Shown here in pieces: positions 16,458 through 24,987 of a stretch of DNA of 64,000 nucleotides. How positions within the stretch are numbered: the first letter of the stretch is position 1; every line of letters begins with the position of its first letter. The translations under genes were made by a program, and so were the position numbers. This DNA is from Desulfobacca acetoxidans DSM 11109 (GTDB lineage: Bacteria > Desulfobacterota > Desulfobaccia > Desulfobaccales > Desulfobaccaceae), in contig NC_015388.1 in assembly GCF_000195295.1 (NCBI RefSeq), positions 1,612,001 through 1,676,000 on the forward strand, written 5' to 3'. The notes under the pieces are model-generated. The model did no database searches, was not told the origin of the DNA, and was given only the letters and a program-made list of their open reading frames with translations.

Positions 16458-16985
16458 ATAAAGCGGGTTAGAATTCAGAGGCCGATTAACGCACATGGGA
16501 TGGGCAATATTGTAAAATTAAATGGGCTAGAAAGATTTCTTAAAGTTGCGGAAAAGCGTGATGCGTGTCATGCTGTTCTCATACTACTCGATGCTGAAGG
16601 CAGTTGTGCCAGAGAGGTGGCTGGACGACTGGCGACAAGGGCAAGGAATCATAGTCCTCATCTGCCCATCGCTGTTGTTGCAGCCAAATGCCACTATGAG
16701 AATTGGCTACTGGGGAGTACCGAGACACTTGCGGGGAAGAGCGGTCTAAAAGACTCTTTGGAGATAATTAGCGATCCAGAATCCGTTCCCGATCCCAAAA
16801 GATGGCTCACAGATCATATGGAGAAAGGGAAAGCATACAAAGAAACCTTTGACCAAGCGCCTCTAAGCAAAGCAATTGATATTGATCTTGTTTGCCAAAG
16901 AGCTCGATCATTCCGACGCCTAGAGCATGCGTTAGAACAACTCATATGCAGCATCAAATCAGGTACACCGCTCATAAGCCCCTAA
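16458..16985 (+). pseudogene. 5'-truncated DUF4276-like gene
   Basis: An open frame from ATG 16500 gives 161 residues that read like the C-terminal three quarters of DUF4276 proteins. Markers are AVLILLDAEGSCARE, LPIAVVAAKCHYENWLLGS, DPESVPDPKRWLTDHM, TFDQAPLSKAIDIDL and RARSFRRLEHAL. Family-like sequence appears to continue upstream of the ATG (VRIQRP, 16467-16484) until a TGA at 16455-16457; the N-terminal acidic region of the family (a VEGHGE-type motif) is missing. I read it as a fragment. DUF4276 proteins often pair with AAA ATPases in defence-type loci (general knowledge); no such partner is here. A translated short form is possible but unlikely to be active. Confidence 0.55.
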
Positions 16986-17348
16986 AAAATATCTGCCTGA
17001 CAATTTCTAAGTTGGCAAATCATAGAGTGGATTATTGATCACTTATGCTGGACCTCGTTAAAATCCCTTGACACCGGCGCCGCCTTATGGTACTTCACAT
17101 GGTAACTTTGGTGGAAGTGAGACTGTTCTCTGTGATTTAAATAGATAGTATTAGCGGATAGTTAATCAACTGATCGGAATATTTCTCAAGGAAAAGTGAA
17201 AATTATCAGATAGGCAATGATGTGGGAGATGGCGGCTCATCTCGGCATTCTTTGCCTATTGTCATTTTCTTCATGGTTGCGTGGTATTGCAAACCTATCT
17301 TACTTCAATGGCAACAGTTGTAGTCGAGGTGCATTCAGGAGAGTATCC
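16986..17348. other. Spacer upstream of valS
   Basis: 363 bases with no credible gene. It holds a TTGACA at 17068-17073 with only a poor -10 (TACTTC) 17 bases later, so the valS promoter is uncertain. No T-box-like leader and no tRNA are seen. The frame of valS is open back to 17217, but that extension has no family resemblance. Confidence 0.6.
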
Positions 17349-20009
17349 ATGTCGGAGTCGTTGGCCAAGGTCTACAGTCCGGGTGAAATTGAGAAAAAAT
17401 GGTATGAATACTGGGAGGCGAATTTCCTTTTTCAAGCCGACGCCAACAGCGACCGTCATCCCTACAGTATTGTCATTCCGCCGCCCAATATCACCGGTTC
17501 GCTGCATATGGGACACGCCCTTAACAATACCCTTCAGGATATCCTCTGTCGCTGCAAACGCATGCAGGGGTATAACACCCTCTGGATGCCCGGTACTGAC
17601 CACGCTGGCATTGCTACCCAGAACGTGGTGGAACGGATGCTGGCCGCTGAAGGTAAAGACCGGCACACGGTAGGCCGGGAGGCCTTTATAGAGCGGGTCT
17701 GGCAGTGGAAGAAGGAGTCGGGGGGGCACATTATCAATCAACTTAAGCGCTTGGGTTGTTCCTGCGATTGGAGCCGCGAGCGCTTCACCATGGATGCCGG
17801 TCTGTCAGCGGCAGTGCGGGAGGTCTTTGTCCGCCTGTATGAGGACGGTTTGATTTATAAAGGGGATTATATCATTAATTGGTGCCCGCGTTGTCAGACC
17901 GCCCTGGCCGATTTGGAAGTTGAGCACGAAACCAAGGAGGGTTATCTCTATTACATCAAGTATCCGTTGGCCGGAAACGGCGGTCATCTCACCGTCGCCA
18001 CTACTCGGCCGGAGACCCTGTTGGGAGATACGGCGGTAGCGGTCAACCCCAACGATGTGCGGTTTACGAAATTCCATGGTGCCACGCTCCTGTTGCCGGT
18101 ATTGGGCCGCAAGATACCGGTGATTACGGATGACTACGTGGATATGGAGTTCGGCGCCGGCGCTCTTAAAGTCACACCGGCGCATGATCTCAATGATTTC
18201 CAGCTTGGTATCCGGCATCAGTTGCCGGCGGTGCGGGTTATTGACGGGAAAGGCCGGATGACTGAGGAGGCCGGCAGATATCAGGGCATGGACCGGTTCA
18301 CCTGCCGGGATAAAATCGTCAAGGACCTGAAGGCCGACGGTTTATTGGAAAAGGTGGAAAAATATGTGCATGGCGTTGGTCACTGTTATCGCTGTCGGGC
18401 CGTAGTGGAGCCGATGCTCTCGAAACAATGGTTCGTAGCAGTGAAACCGTTGGCCGAGGCCGCGGTTGCGGCCGTCACTGAAGGCAGCATCCGCATCATT
18501 CCGCCGATGTGGGAGAAGACCTTCTTTGAGTGGATGGACAATATCCGGGATTGGTGTATTTCCCGGCAGATCTGGTGGGGCCACCGTATCCCGGCCTGGA
18601 ATTGCCCAGCCTGTGGTGAGATTATCGTGGTGCGGGAAACTCCGACGCATTGTCCGAAGTGCGGCGGGACAGAGCTGGTTCAGGAGGAAGACGTCCTGGA
18701 TACCTGGTTTTCCTCGGCGTTATGGCCCTTTTCTACCTTGGGCTGGCCGGAGCAGACCAGGGAACTCACACTTTTCTATCCCACCTCGGTGCTGGTCACC
18801 GCTTTTGACATTCTCTTCTTCTGGGTGGCCCGGATGATGATGATGGGTCTCTATTTCATGAAGGAGGTACCTTTTCGGGAGGTCTATATCCACGCCCTGG
18901 TCCGGGACGCCGAGGGTCAGAAGATGAGCAAATCGAAGGGCAACGTGGTGGATCCATTAGAGGTTATGGAGGAATACGGCACTGATGCCTTCCGATTCTC
19001 TCTGGCCGCCTTTGCCGCTATGGGTCGGGACGTTCGCCTATCGGAGGAGCGAATCGCCGGGTATCGTAATTTTGTCAACAAGATCTGGAATGCCAGCCGC
19101 TTTACGCTAATGAATCTGGCCGATTATGATTACGCTGCTGCAGCCCATGATACAGTCGCTCTTAGTTTAGAGGAACGCTGGATCGTCAGCCGTCTGCAGC
19201 AGGTCTGTCAGGCGGTGACAGAGGCCCTGGATTCCTATAATTTTGATCAGGCGGCGAACCAGCTCTACCAGTTTGCCTGGCACGAGTTCTGCGATTGGTA
19301 CCTGGAACTTATCAAGCCGGCCCTCTATGACAACACCGATCCGGTCAGGAGGCGTCACACCCAGAGAGTCTTGCAGGAGATCCTCAGCGCCCTGCTGCGC
19401 CTGTTGCATCCCTTTATGCCTTTTGTTACCGAGGAGATCTGGCACAAACTGCCAGGGACGGTTGGCAGCATCATGGTGGCGCCGTATCCTGCGGTCAGGC
19501 AGGAACTCATAGATTCCATGGCAGAAGAGGAGATGAATCTGCTGATGGCTGTCATAACGGCGATCAGAAACCTACGGGGAGAAATGAACGTTCCACCCGG
19601 GGCGAAGGCGCCGGTCAATCTCTATAGCGGCAATGAGACCGCCTTGGCTGCCCTGAGACGGCACACTAAATCACTGGTAATCATGGGCAAGATTGACGGG
19701 CTGAGCTTTAACCCGGACGGTGATCGGCCGCAGGCTGCAGCCAAGGCCGTGGTCCAGGACATAGAGATCTATCTGCCCCTGGTCGGTCTCATTGACTTTG
19801 CCGAAGAAGACCGGCGTTTGGCTCGAGAGATCGACAAAATCAGCAAAGACCTGACTACAAGCCAACGCAAACTGGCCAACGAGGACTTCGTGGCCAAGGC
19901 CCCCGCTGAGGTTGTGGAGAAGGAGAAAGAGAAGGTTCAGACCCTTACCCAGAAGTTGGCCAAGCTTAAGAGTCACAAAGAAAAGATCAAGGCTCTGACT
20001 ACTGGATAA
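17349..20009 (+). CDS. valS: Valyl-tRNA synthetase
   Basis: Cytoplasmic class I aminoacyl-tRNA synthetase charging tRNA-Val, 886 residues. It carries the HIGH-type motif (PPPNITGSLHMGHAL), the KMSKS motif (KMSKSKGNVVDP), the CP1 editing domain (TTRPETLLGDTAVAV) and a C-terminal coiled-coil arm rich in Lys and Glu after about residue 820. Two CxxC pairs inside the catalytic insertion (CPACGE, CPKCGG) suggest a zinc knuckle. Start 17349 is chosen because AGGAGAG precedes it and MSESLAKVYSPGEIEKKW is the normal opening. It is the first of three plus-strand housekeeping genes, each with its own spacer. Confidence 0.96.
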   Translation: MSESLAKVYSPGEIEKKWYEYWEANFLFQADANSDRHPYSIVIPPPNITGSLHMGHALNNTLQDILCRCKRMQGYNTLWMPGTDHAGIATQNVVERMLAAEGKDRHTVGREAFIERVWQWKKESGGHIINQLKRLGCSCDWSRERFTMDAGLSAAVREVFVRLYEDGLIYKGDYIINWCPRCQTALADLEVEHETKEGYLYYIKYPLAGNGGHLTVATTRPETLLGDTAVAVNPNDVRFTKFHGATLLLPVLGRKIPVITDDYVDMEFGAGALKVTPAHDLNDFQLGIRHQLPAVRVIDGKGRMTEEAGRYQGMDRFTCRDKIVKDLKADGLLEKVEKYVHGVGHCYRCRAVVEPMLSKQWFVAVKPLAEAAVAAVTEGSIRIIPPMWEKTFFEWMDNIRDWCISRQIWWGHRIPAWNCPACGEIIVVRETPTHCPKCGGTELVQEEDVLDTWFSSALWPFSTLGWPEQTRELTLFYPTSVLVTAFDILFFWVARMMMMGLYFMKEVPFREVYIHALVRDAEGQKMSKSKGNVVDPLEVMEEYGTDAFRFSLAAFAAMGRDVRLSEERIAGYRNFVNKIWNASRFTLMNLADYDYAAAAHDTVALSLEERWIVSRLQQVCQAVTEALDSYNFDQAANQLYQFAWHEFCDWYLELIKPALYDNTDPVRRRHTQRVLQEILSALLRLLHPFMPFVTEEIWHKLPGTVGSIMVAPYPAVRQELIDSMAEEEMNLLMAVITAIRNLRGEMNVPPGAKAPVNLYSGNETALAALRRHTKSLVIMGKIDGLSFNPDGDRPQAAAKAVVQDIEIYLPLVGLIDFAEEDRRLAREIDKISKDLTTSQRKLANEDFVAKAPAEVVEKEKEKVQTLTQKLAKLKSHKEKIKALTTG

Positions 20010-20187
20010 TATTTTACGAAAGCAGGTGGGGAGCGGGTCTTATTTAGTTTCCGGTTTCCGGAAAATTGTCATTCTTTGAGAGGGTACCGGCAAGCCGTGA
20101 TAATCACCTGCCGGTGGCATAGGCCGGTCATCCGGTACAGAAGTTATTCTATTAATAATCCGGAACTCGGGACTTGTTTTCTTATTA

Positions 20188-20238
20188 ACTATGACAGAAT
20201 TAAGTCGTTATGGTCACAGATGGTTGTAGGACAGGTCG
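20188..20238. repeat. Short dispersed repeat, copy 2
   Basis: ACTATGACAGAATTAAGTCG, then TTATGGTCACAG and a GGACAGG end, closely matching 4642-4692. Reverse-strand reading gives a CATAGT box preceded by TGT, a weakened form of the promoter-like sequence in copy 1. Confidence 0.5.
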
Positions 20239-20292
20239 AAGTTAGTAATATACCTGGACTTAGGGTTATAGGGAAAACAGAACATTGAAGGG

Positions 20293-20324
20293 TAGGGGGT
20301 AGTTGCACCCTATAGCTTTTTTTT
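20293..20324 (+). terminator. Possible rho-independent terminator
   Basis: Short stem TAGGG / CCCTA (an alternative GGGT / ACCC pairing is possible) followed by TAGC and a run of eight T. It lies far (about 280 bases) downstream of valS, so its gene is uncertain. Confidence 0.4.
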
Positions 20325-20385
20325 AAAAAGGATGATAACCTAAAAATATTTTGGTATTCAACCCATGTGATTTAGGAAATCCGAC

Positions 20386-21687
20386 ATGATTACACTTGCC
20401 CTTGAAAGCATCCGCAACCTTTCCCCGGAGCGGCGCCAGGCTATCATGAAACGTTCCAGCCTGGATGTAACTGCGGTTTTGGATGACATCAAAAAGATTG
20501 TCCAAGAGGTGCGGCAGCATGGCGACCGCATCGCGCTCGATTTTCATCGGCAGTATAAAGACGACATCAGTTCGGCAGATTTAGTAGCCAGCGAAGCGGA
20601 GATTCGTGCAGCATACGAATCAATCGATCCAAAGTTGCTTGATGCCCTGAAGCTGGCAGCGGCGAATATCGAAAAATTTCATCGGGCCCAATTAGATCGG
20701 GGGATGTGGGCCATCGAGGTGCAGCCGGGCATCCTGGCTGGGCGGTTGCAGCGCCCGTTGGATCGGGTCGGCTGTTATATTCCCGGTGGCCTGGCCAAAT
20801 ATCCCTCTACGGTGCTCATGACTATCATCCCGGCGCGGGTGGCCGGGGTGTCGGAGATCATTGCCTGTACCCCGCCGGACCAGGGCATGACGGCCAACCC
20901 TACTACTTTGGCGGCGGCTCATCTGGCCGGCGCCACAAACATTTACAAGATAGGTGGTCCTTGGGCGGTAGCCTCTATGGCGTATGGCACCGAGACCGTG
21001 CCGCAGGTGGATAAGATCGTCGGGCCGGGAAATAAATATGTTACTGCGGCCAAACTGTTGGTCTTCGGAGAGGTAGGCATCGACTCTCCTGCCGGTCCGA
21101 GTGAAGCCCTCATTTTGGCTGATGAATCCGCAGAAGCCAGATTGGTGGCGATTGATTTCCTTTCCCAAGCGGAGCATGATCCGGATGCCGCCGCAGTGTT
21201 GGTAACCACATGGGAGCCCCTGGCACATCGGGTCATTGACCTCATCAAAGAGGAATTCCATAATCTGCCCCGGCAGGAAATCCTTAAATCTGCCATCAAC
21301 CATCATTCCGCGGTGCTGTTGGCTCATGATTTGGATGAGGCGATTGATTTTGTGAACCATTACGCCCCGGAGCACCTGCAGATTATCACCCGGGAGCCTT
21401 TTGCCGTCCTGCCGCGCATACGCCATGCCGGTTCCATCTTTCTCGGGATGTATGCCCCGGTTCCGGTGGGTGATTATGCCTCCGGAACTAATCATGTCTT
21501 GCCGACGGGGCGGACGGCCAGGATGTTTTCCGGATTGTCAGTAGATGATTTTATAAAGAAGCCAACCTTCCAGCATTTAACCAAGGAAGGCTTGAAATCG
21601 CTCAAAGATGCGGTCGTGCGGTTGGCCGAGGCCGAAGGCCTTCCTATACATGCCCGGGCGGTAGCCGAGAGATTCCGTTATGTTTAG
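20386..21687 (+). CDS. hisD: Histidinol dehydrogenase
   Basis: Cytoplasmic zinc enzyme for the last two steps of histidine synthesis, oxidising histidinol to histidine with NAD. The 433 residues match the family length. Visible motifs: [11 protein letters not shown] for [14 protein letters not shown], the [10 protein letters not shown] segment with zinc/substrate Gln-His-Asp ligands, HYAPEHLQI and [13 protein letters not shown]. The ribosome site AGGAAA precedes the ATG. It stands alone, away from other his genes, which is frequent in this bacterial group. Confidence 0.96.
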   Translation: MITLALESIRNLSPERRQAIMKRSSLDVTAVLDDIKKIVQEVRQHGDRIALDFHRQYKDDISSADLVASEAEIRAAYESIDPKLLDALKLAAANIEKFHRAQLDRGMWAIEVQPGILAGRLQRPLDRVGCYIPGGLAKYPSTVLMTIIPARVAGVSEIIACTPPDQGMTANPTTLAAAHLAGATNIYKIGGPWAVASMAYGTETVPQVDKIVGPGNKYVTAAKLLVFGEVGIDSPAGPSEALILADESAEARLVAIDFLSQAEHDPDAAAVLVTTWEPLAHRVIDLIKEEFHNLPRQEILKSAINHHSAVLLAHDLDEAIDFVNHYAPEHLQIITREPFAVLPRIRHAGSIFLGMYAPVPVGDYASGTNHVLPTGRTARMFSGLSVDDFIKKPTFQHLTKEGLKSLKDAVVRLAEAEGLPIHARAVAERFRYV

Positions 21688-21738
21688 TCAGCAAATAAAG
21701 TTTCTGGTTTCCGGTTGTCGGTCAAAAAATAAGTTTTG

Positions 21739-21759
21739 TACAGGCTTGGAAGCCTGTGC
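21739..21759. repeat. Dispersed palindromic repeat (ACAGGCTTGGAAGCCTGT)
   Basis: TACAGGCTTGGAAGCCTGTGC is a self-complementary unit related to 16349-16375. It could form a hairpin in transcripts reading through the hisD-folE2 gap. Confidence 0.55.
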
Positions 21760-21876
21760 TACCGGCAGATGATTTTTATGGTTCGTGAATGGCCGATAGA
21801 CAGTGACAATTAGTCTTGTGAAATTATTAAAAATAGCATAGATTGGTACTATCAAGATAGAAAGCTTATTTTTCTT

Positions 21877-21911
21877 CCGGTTTCCGGTTTTGGGTTTCCG
21901 GCTTCCGGTAA
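21877..21911. repeat. TTCCGG-rich short tandem array
   Basis: Several imperfect copies of GGTTTCCG/GGCTTCCG in a row. The same word occurs at 20046-20060 and at 21704-21718. Non-coding, apparently slippage-derived. Confidence 0.6.
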
Positions 21912-21916
21912 ATAAT

Positions 21917-21963
21917 ATAGGAGAATTTAATTCTTATGGTTTTAAATGGTTGTCGGAGAGACC
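21917..21963. repeat. Short dispersed repeat, copy 3 (diverged)
   Basis: ATAGGAGAATTTAATTCTTA, then TGGTT and TGGTTGTCGGAGAG, aligns with copies at 4642-4692 and 20188-20238 at clearly lower identity. Confidence 0.4.
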
Positions 21964-22088
21964 GGAAATGGTATTGTCAAATTGTTGCTCATTAGAAACT
22001 GATTTTCCCTATTTGATTCCGCTTCCGAACTGATGCGCCCCACGCCCTGAGGGAAAAGCAGAATAAAGCCTGCGGAGGAAAAGATAAG

Positions 22089-22940
22089 GTGCATAAAGGG
22101 AAGGTCGCTGCCGCTATCACGCCCCTAGCTGAGATTGCCGATGTCCAGAGTCGGCCTGATCATCGCAATATAGATATTGATAAAGTTGGGGTTAAAAACA
22201 TTTCTTATCCTATTATTGTCCTGGATAAATTTAACGGTACCCAAAATACCGTGGCTCGCATTAATATTTATGTTAACTTGCCCTACCGCCACAAGGGCAC
22301 TCATATGAGCCGGTTTATCGAAATCTTGAGCGAATTCCGGCGTAATATCAGTATCAAGAACATTCCCCAGATTCTTGAAGAGACGCGGCATCGACTGCAT
22401 GCGCAATCAGCCCATATAGAGATGATCTTCCCCTATTTTATTCAGAAACAAGCCCCGGTCTCGAGGGCCCGCGCCCTGATGGAGTACATCTGCACCATCA
22501 AAGGGTCATTGAACGGAGAAGGTTTGATTGATCTGGTGGTTTGCGTTAAAGTACCCATTACTACCCTCTGTCCCTGTTCTAAAGAGATAAGTTCGGTAGG
22601 GGCCCACAATCAGCGCGGGGAAGTGCGGGTACAGGTGCGTTTTAAAAAGTTTTTCTGGATTGAAGATTTGATCAGACTGGTAGAGGCCTCGGCATCATGC
22701 GAGGTCTATTCTCTGCTCAAGCGCCAGGATGAAAAATTTGTCACGGAACGGGCCTATTCCAATCCCATGTTTGTGGAAGACGTAGTCCGTGAAATAGCCT
22801 TAAAATTGGATAAAGATGATAATTTTACCTGGTACTCGATAGATTCCGAGAACTATGAGTCTATTCACAATCACTCGGCCTATGCCTACATTGAGACCGA
22901 CAAGCGCCAGGAAAATAGACGCTCAAAGCCGGCGAGCTGA
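22089..22940 (+). CDS. folE2: GTP cyclohydrolase FolE2 (type IB)
   Basis: First step of folate (and possibly deazapurine) synthesis: GTP to dihydroneopterin triphosphate. 283 residues match the FolE2/COG1469 family: VGVKNISYPIIV at the start, HKGTHMSRFIEIL, and the metal/catalytic Cys161-Pro-Cys163-Ser-Lys-Glu segment, then VGAHNQRGEV. It starts with GTG at 22089, set by GGAGGAA eight bases upstream. The type IB enzyme works with metals other than zinc, unlike FolE. The C-terminal codons overlap the terminator hairpin. Confidence 0.94.
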   Translation: MHKGKVAAAITPLAEIADVQSRPDHRNIDIDKVGVKNISYPIIVLDKFNGTQNTVARINIYVNLPYRHKGTHMSRFIEILSEFRRNISIKNIPQILEETRHRLHAQSAHIEMIFPYFIQKQAPVSRARALMEYICTIKGSLNGEGLIDLVVCVKVPITTLCPCSKEISSVGAHNQRGEVRVQVRFKKFFWIEDLIRLVEASASCEVYSLLKRQDEKFVTERAYSNPMFVEDVVREIALKLDKDDNFTWYSIDSENYESIHNHSAYAYIETDKRQENRRSKPAS

Positions 22941-22963
22941 TGCTCATCGGCTTTTGTTTTTTT
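22925..22963 (+). terminator. Rho-independent terminator of folE2
   Basis: Stem AAGCCG plus GAGC pairing with GCTC plus CGGCTT, loop TGAT, followed by TTTTGTTTTTTT. The stem begins inside the last folE2 codons. It separates folE2 from the convergent methyltransferase operon. Confidence 0.8.
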
Positions 22964-22981
22964 AGGGTTTTCTCCTCATTT

Positions 22982-24001
22982 TCACCCGTTTTTTACTGCT
23001 ATTACAAAGCTGGAATGTTCTCCCACCCGCCTGAGTTCGGGGCGGCTGCATCCCAAAGATTCCACCCAGGTCGCCACTTCGTGGTGTTTGTAGGCGCGGC
23101 CGCCTTGAGTGACCGCCAACATATGGAGGCCGAAAAACGCCGCGCTGGGTGGGGTATAACCGTCGTCGTCAAGAAAGAAGTCATGCACTGCCAGCCGTCC
23201 GCCGGGCACCAAAGCGGAGCAGGCTTTTCTGAGGATGGTCTGTGATTGGGTCTCTGTGTGGCTGTGCAGAATCTGTGAAATCCAAATGAAGTCATAGCCT
23301 GAACCGATGTCATCTTCCAGGAAGTTGCCGGCAATTGTTTGCACCCGGCTGGTTAAGCCATGCCGGACCAGGTTTTCCCGGGCGATGCTGATCGGGAGTG
23401 GCAGATCAAAAACCGTAGCCTTGAGTTGCGGGTATTGTTGGGCGAAAGCGATGGCATAGGAAGCTGGCCCGCCCCCCAAATCCAGCAGGTGTTTGATGTC
23501 TTTTAGATTGAGCTGCTCCAGGACCAGGGGGATGGTATCCCGAGCGACGGCGTGCATGCCCCAAATAAAGTCTTTGACTTCTTGTTCATGGGCCTCTGCG
23601 TGGGCCTCCACCCAACGGGCCGGATCGATCTTCGGATGATTGCCGGTGGCCACGACCGCCCCCAGGTCTGACCAGCCTTCCCAGGTATGATGCAGGTGTT
23701 TAAAAATTGCTCCCCGGTAATTTTCTCCCGCTGCTACCAAAAATTCCTGAGCCACGGGGGTGTTGTGGTAGGAGTTGTCCTTTTTGCTTAACAACCGCAA
23801 TGCAGTCAGGCCGTTGAGCAACATCTCCAGGGCCCTGGCATTCACCTGGAGGCGACTGGCTAAATCCTCGACAGTGGTTGGGATAGAGAGATGGCTAAAG
23901 ACGTCTAAATCGCAGGCCACCAAGAAAACCTTGGCAGCCTGAAAACCCCGAGACAGCTCCATCAATTGGGCGAAGCCGGATAGGTCACCGCTGGGCTTCA
24001 T
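22982..24001 (-). CDS. SAM-dependent O-methyltransferase (dimerisation-domain type)
   Basis: 339-residue methyltransferase of the class with an N-terminal winged-helix dimerisation domain (about residues 20-90: TVEDLASRLQVNARALEMLLNGL) and a C-terminal Rossmann domain. The SAM-binding motif is LLDLGGGPASYAIAFA, followed by ATVFDLP and a LHSHTETQSQ segment. The class methylates small aromatic or quinone-like hydroxyl groups; the substrate here is unknown. Start 24001 follows AAAGGAGACGCC; a longer frame to 24166 has no family resemblance. The ATG overlaps the stop of the tiny upstream ORF as ATGA, so both are probably made together. Confidence 0.88.
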   Translation of the reverse strand: MKPSGDLSGFAQLMELSRGFQAAKVFLVACDLDVFSHLSIPTTVEDLASRLQVNARALEMLLNGLTALRLLSKKDNSYHNTPVAQEFLVAAGENYRGAIFKHLHHTWEGWSDLGAVVATGNHPKIDPARWVEAHAEAHEQEVKDFIWGMHAVARDTIPLVLEQLNLKDIKHLLDLGGGPASYAIAFAQQYPQLKATVFDLPLPISIARENLVRHGLTSRVQTIAGNFLEDDIGSGYDFIWISQILHSHTETQSQTILRKACSALVPGGRLAVHDFFLDDDGYTPPSAAFFGLHMLAVTQGGRAYKHHEVATWVESLGCSRPELRRVGEHSSFVIAVKNG

Positions 24002-24156
24002 GGCGTCTCCTTTCCATTTTGATCTGATTGTTCCTGACGCGGCACGGCGCAGGAAGAACGGTTCAGTCAGGTTTTGATCCCAAACTTGGGCAGTATCCAG
24101 GCGTTTAAAACTACCCAGATGGCCAGAAAAACTACGAGAAAGGCAAGTATTTGCAT
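23998..24156 (-). CDS. Candidate small membrane selenoprotein (TGA read as Sec)
   Basis: ATG at 24156 opens 29 codons: one hydrophobic helix (about residues 3-23, LAFLVVFLAIWVVLNAW) and the tail LPKFGIKT. Codon 30 is TGA (24069-24067). The frame then stays open for 22 more codons (LNRSSCAVP at the start) to a second TGA that overlaps the methyltransferase ATG as ATGA. A stem-loop with bacterial-SECIS geometry follows the first TGA. Read through, the product is 52 residues with Sec30 and Cys36 on one face of the membrane. A weak AGAGG lies 9 bases before the start. If the TGA is a plain stop, it is a 29-residue membrane peptide instead. Function unknown; a redox role is only a guess. Confidence 0.55.
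24027..24059 (-). promoter_or_regulatory. Candidate bacterial SECIS stem-loop
   Basis: Downstream of the TGA at 24069-24067: 5' arm GTTCTTCCTG-CGC, loop CGTGCC, 3' arm GCG-T-CAGGAACAAT, with one C-C mismatch and one bulged T. The apical loop starts 20 nt after the TGA and has G at loop position 2; both agree with published bacterial SECIS consensus (16-37 nt; G in the first two loop positions). Folding was done by eye. Confidence 0.5.
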
Positions 24157-24204
24157 GGATGTCCAACCTCTTGACTTTCCAACGTTAGGCGCCGGAAGGC
24201 CTTA

Positions 24205-24987
24205 TCAGTTATCATAGGTGGCGTTGCGGTGGCTCCACCGCCGCAGAAACTGATAAAGACTTTCCTTGTATAGCAGCATTAGTAAGGCTGCCAACAGGAA
24301 TAATCCCAGGAGGGCCAAGAAAGTGATATAGTCGCCACGATAGACTTGAGCCCCTTGCAGGGAAAGCATCAGAGTGCCCGGCATGCGGCCGATGGTGACG
24401 ATAAGAAGAAAGACCCGGAGGGGCATTTTGCTCAGGCCCAGAATGAAGCAGAGGTAATCCTTCGGAAAGCCGGGTAACAGAAAGAGCAGAAAGGCAATGA
24501 GAGTGCCCTGTCTTTCGATGATAAAGTCAAATTTATCCAAGGTCGGTTTACTGACCAATTTTTCGATCAGGTGTATTTCCAACCACCGGCCTAATAAAAA
24601 GGCCAAAATAGAGCCGAGGGTGAGGCCTAAGGTAGAGTAGACAAATCCCATCGGACCGCCGAAAAGGAAGCCGCCTAAAAAACCCGTAGCCTCTCCGGGG
24701 ATGGGGGCAAATATAACCTGCAACGATTGGATTACGATAAAGACTACGGGGGCGGCGGGGCCGAAGGAGAGCAGCCAGTTGCGGATATTTTCTTTACAGG
24801 ACAGGAAATTGTAGCAGTTAGTCGCCCAGTTGCTGAGGGGGAGCCAAAATAGGTAGAGGGACAGGGCTGCAAGTGAAATAAGAACCAGGGCAGATAAGGA
24901 CCACGTCAGCCAGAGGCCGTTTTTGGGGGGTGGAAATTCAGACTGAGGCGACAAGATAAATCTCTCTTTATTGGAATCGGTTGTCAA
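24205..24987 (-). CDS. TVP38/TMEM64 (VTT-domain) membrane protein
   Basis: 260-residue inner-membrane protein with about six hydrophobic segments and the VTT/SNARE-associated core: FAPIPGEATGFLGGFLFG followed by GLTLGSILAFLLGRWL, and later FLLFLLPGFPKDYLCFILGL. Bacterial family members (DedA relatives) are linked to lipid scrambling or membrane homeostasis; no specific role can be read. The ATG overlaps the stop of the radical SAM gene (ATGA), and the tiny membrane ORF starts 48 bases downstream, so it belongs to the prmA operon. Confidence 0.88.
   Translation of the reverse strand: MTTDSNKERFILSPQSEFPPPKNGLWLTWSLSALVLISLAALSLYLFWLPLSNWATNCYNFLSCKENIRNWLLSFGPAAPVVFIVIQSLQVIFAPIPGEATGFLGGFLFGGPMGFVYSTLGLTLGSILAFLLGRWLEIHLIEKLVSKPTLDKFDFIIERQGTLIAFLLFLLPGFPKDYLCFILGLSKMPLRVFLLIVTIGRMPGTLMLSLQGAQVYRGDYITFLALLGLFLLAALLMLLYKESLYQFLRRWSHRNATYDN

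Larger units (their letters stand above)
20010..20385. other. Spacer between valS and hisD
   Basis: 376 bases without a gene. It has a GTTTCCGG repeat near 20046-20060, a dispersed repeat copy (20188-20238), and a terminator-like hairpin at 20293-20324. Confidence 0.6.
21688..22088. other. Spacer between hisD and folE2
   Basis: 401 bases without a gene. It contains the palindromic repeat at 21739-21759, a TTCCGG-rich array at 21877-21911, and a third copy of the short dispersed repeat at 21917-21963. I looked for a riboswitch-like leader before folE2 and recognised none. Confidence 0.6.

Noticed and set aside
16986-17348. T-box leader upstream of valS
   Set aside because: No specifier-loop or T-box sequence is visible, and T-boxes are uncommon in this group.
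21964-22088. Folate or other riboswitch upstream of folE2
   Set aside because: No recognisable conserved core or stem arrangement could be read.
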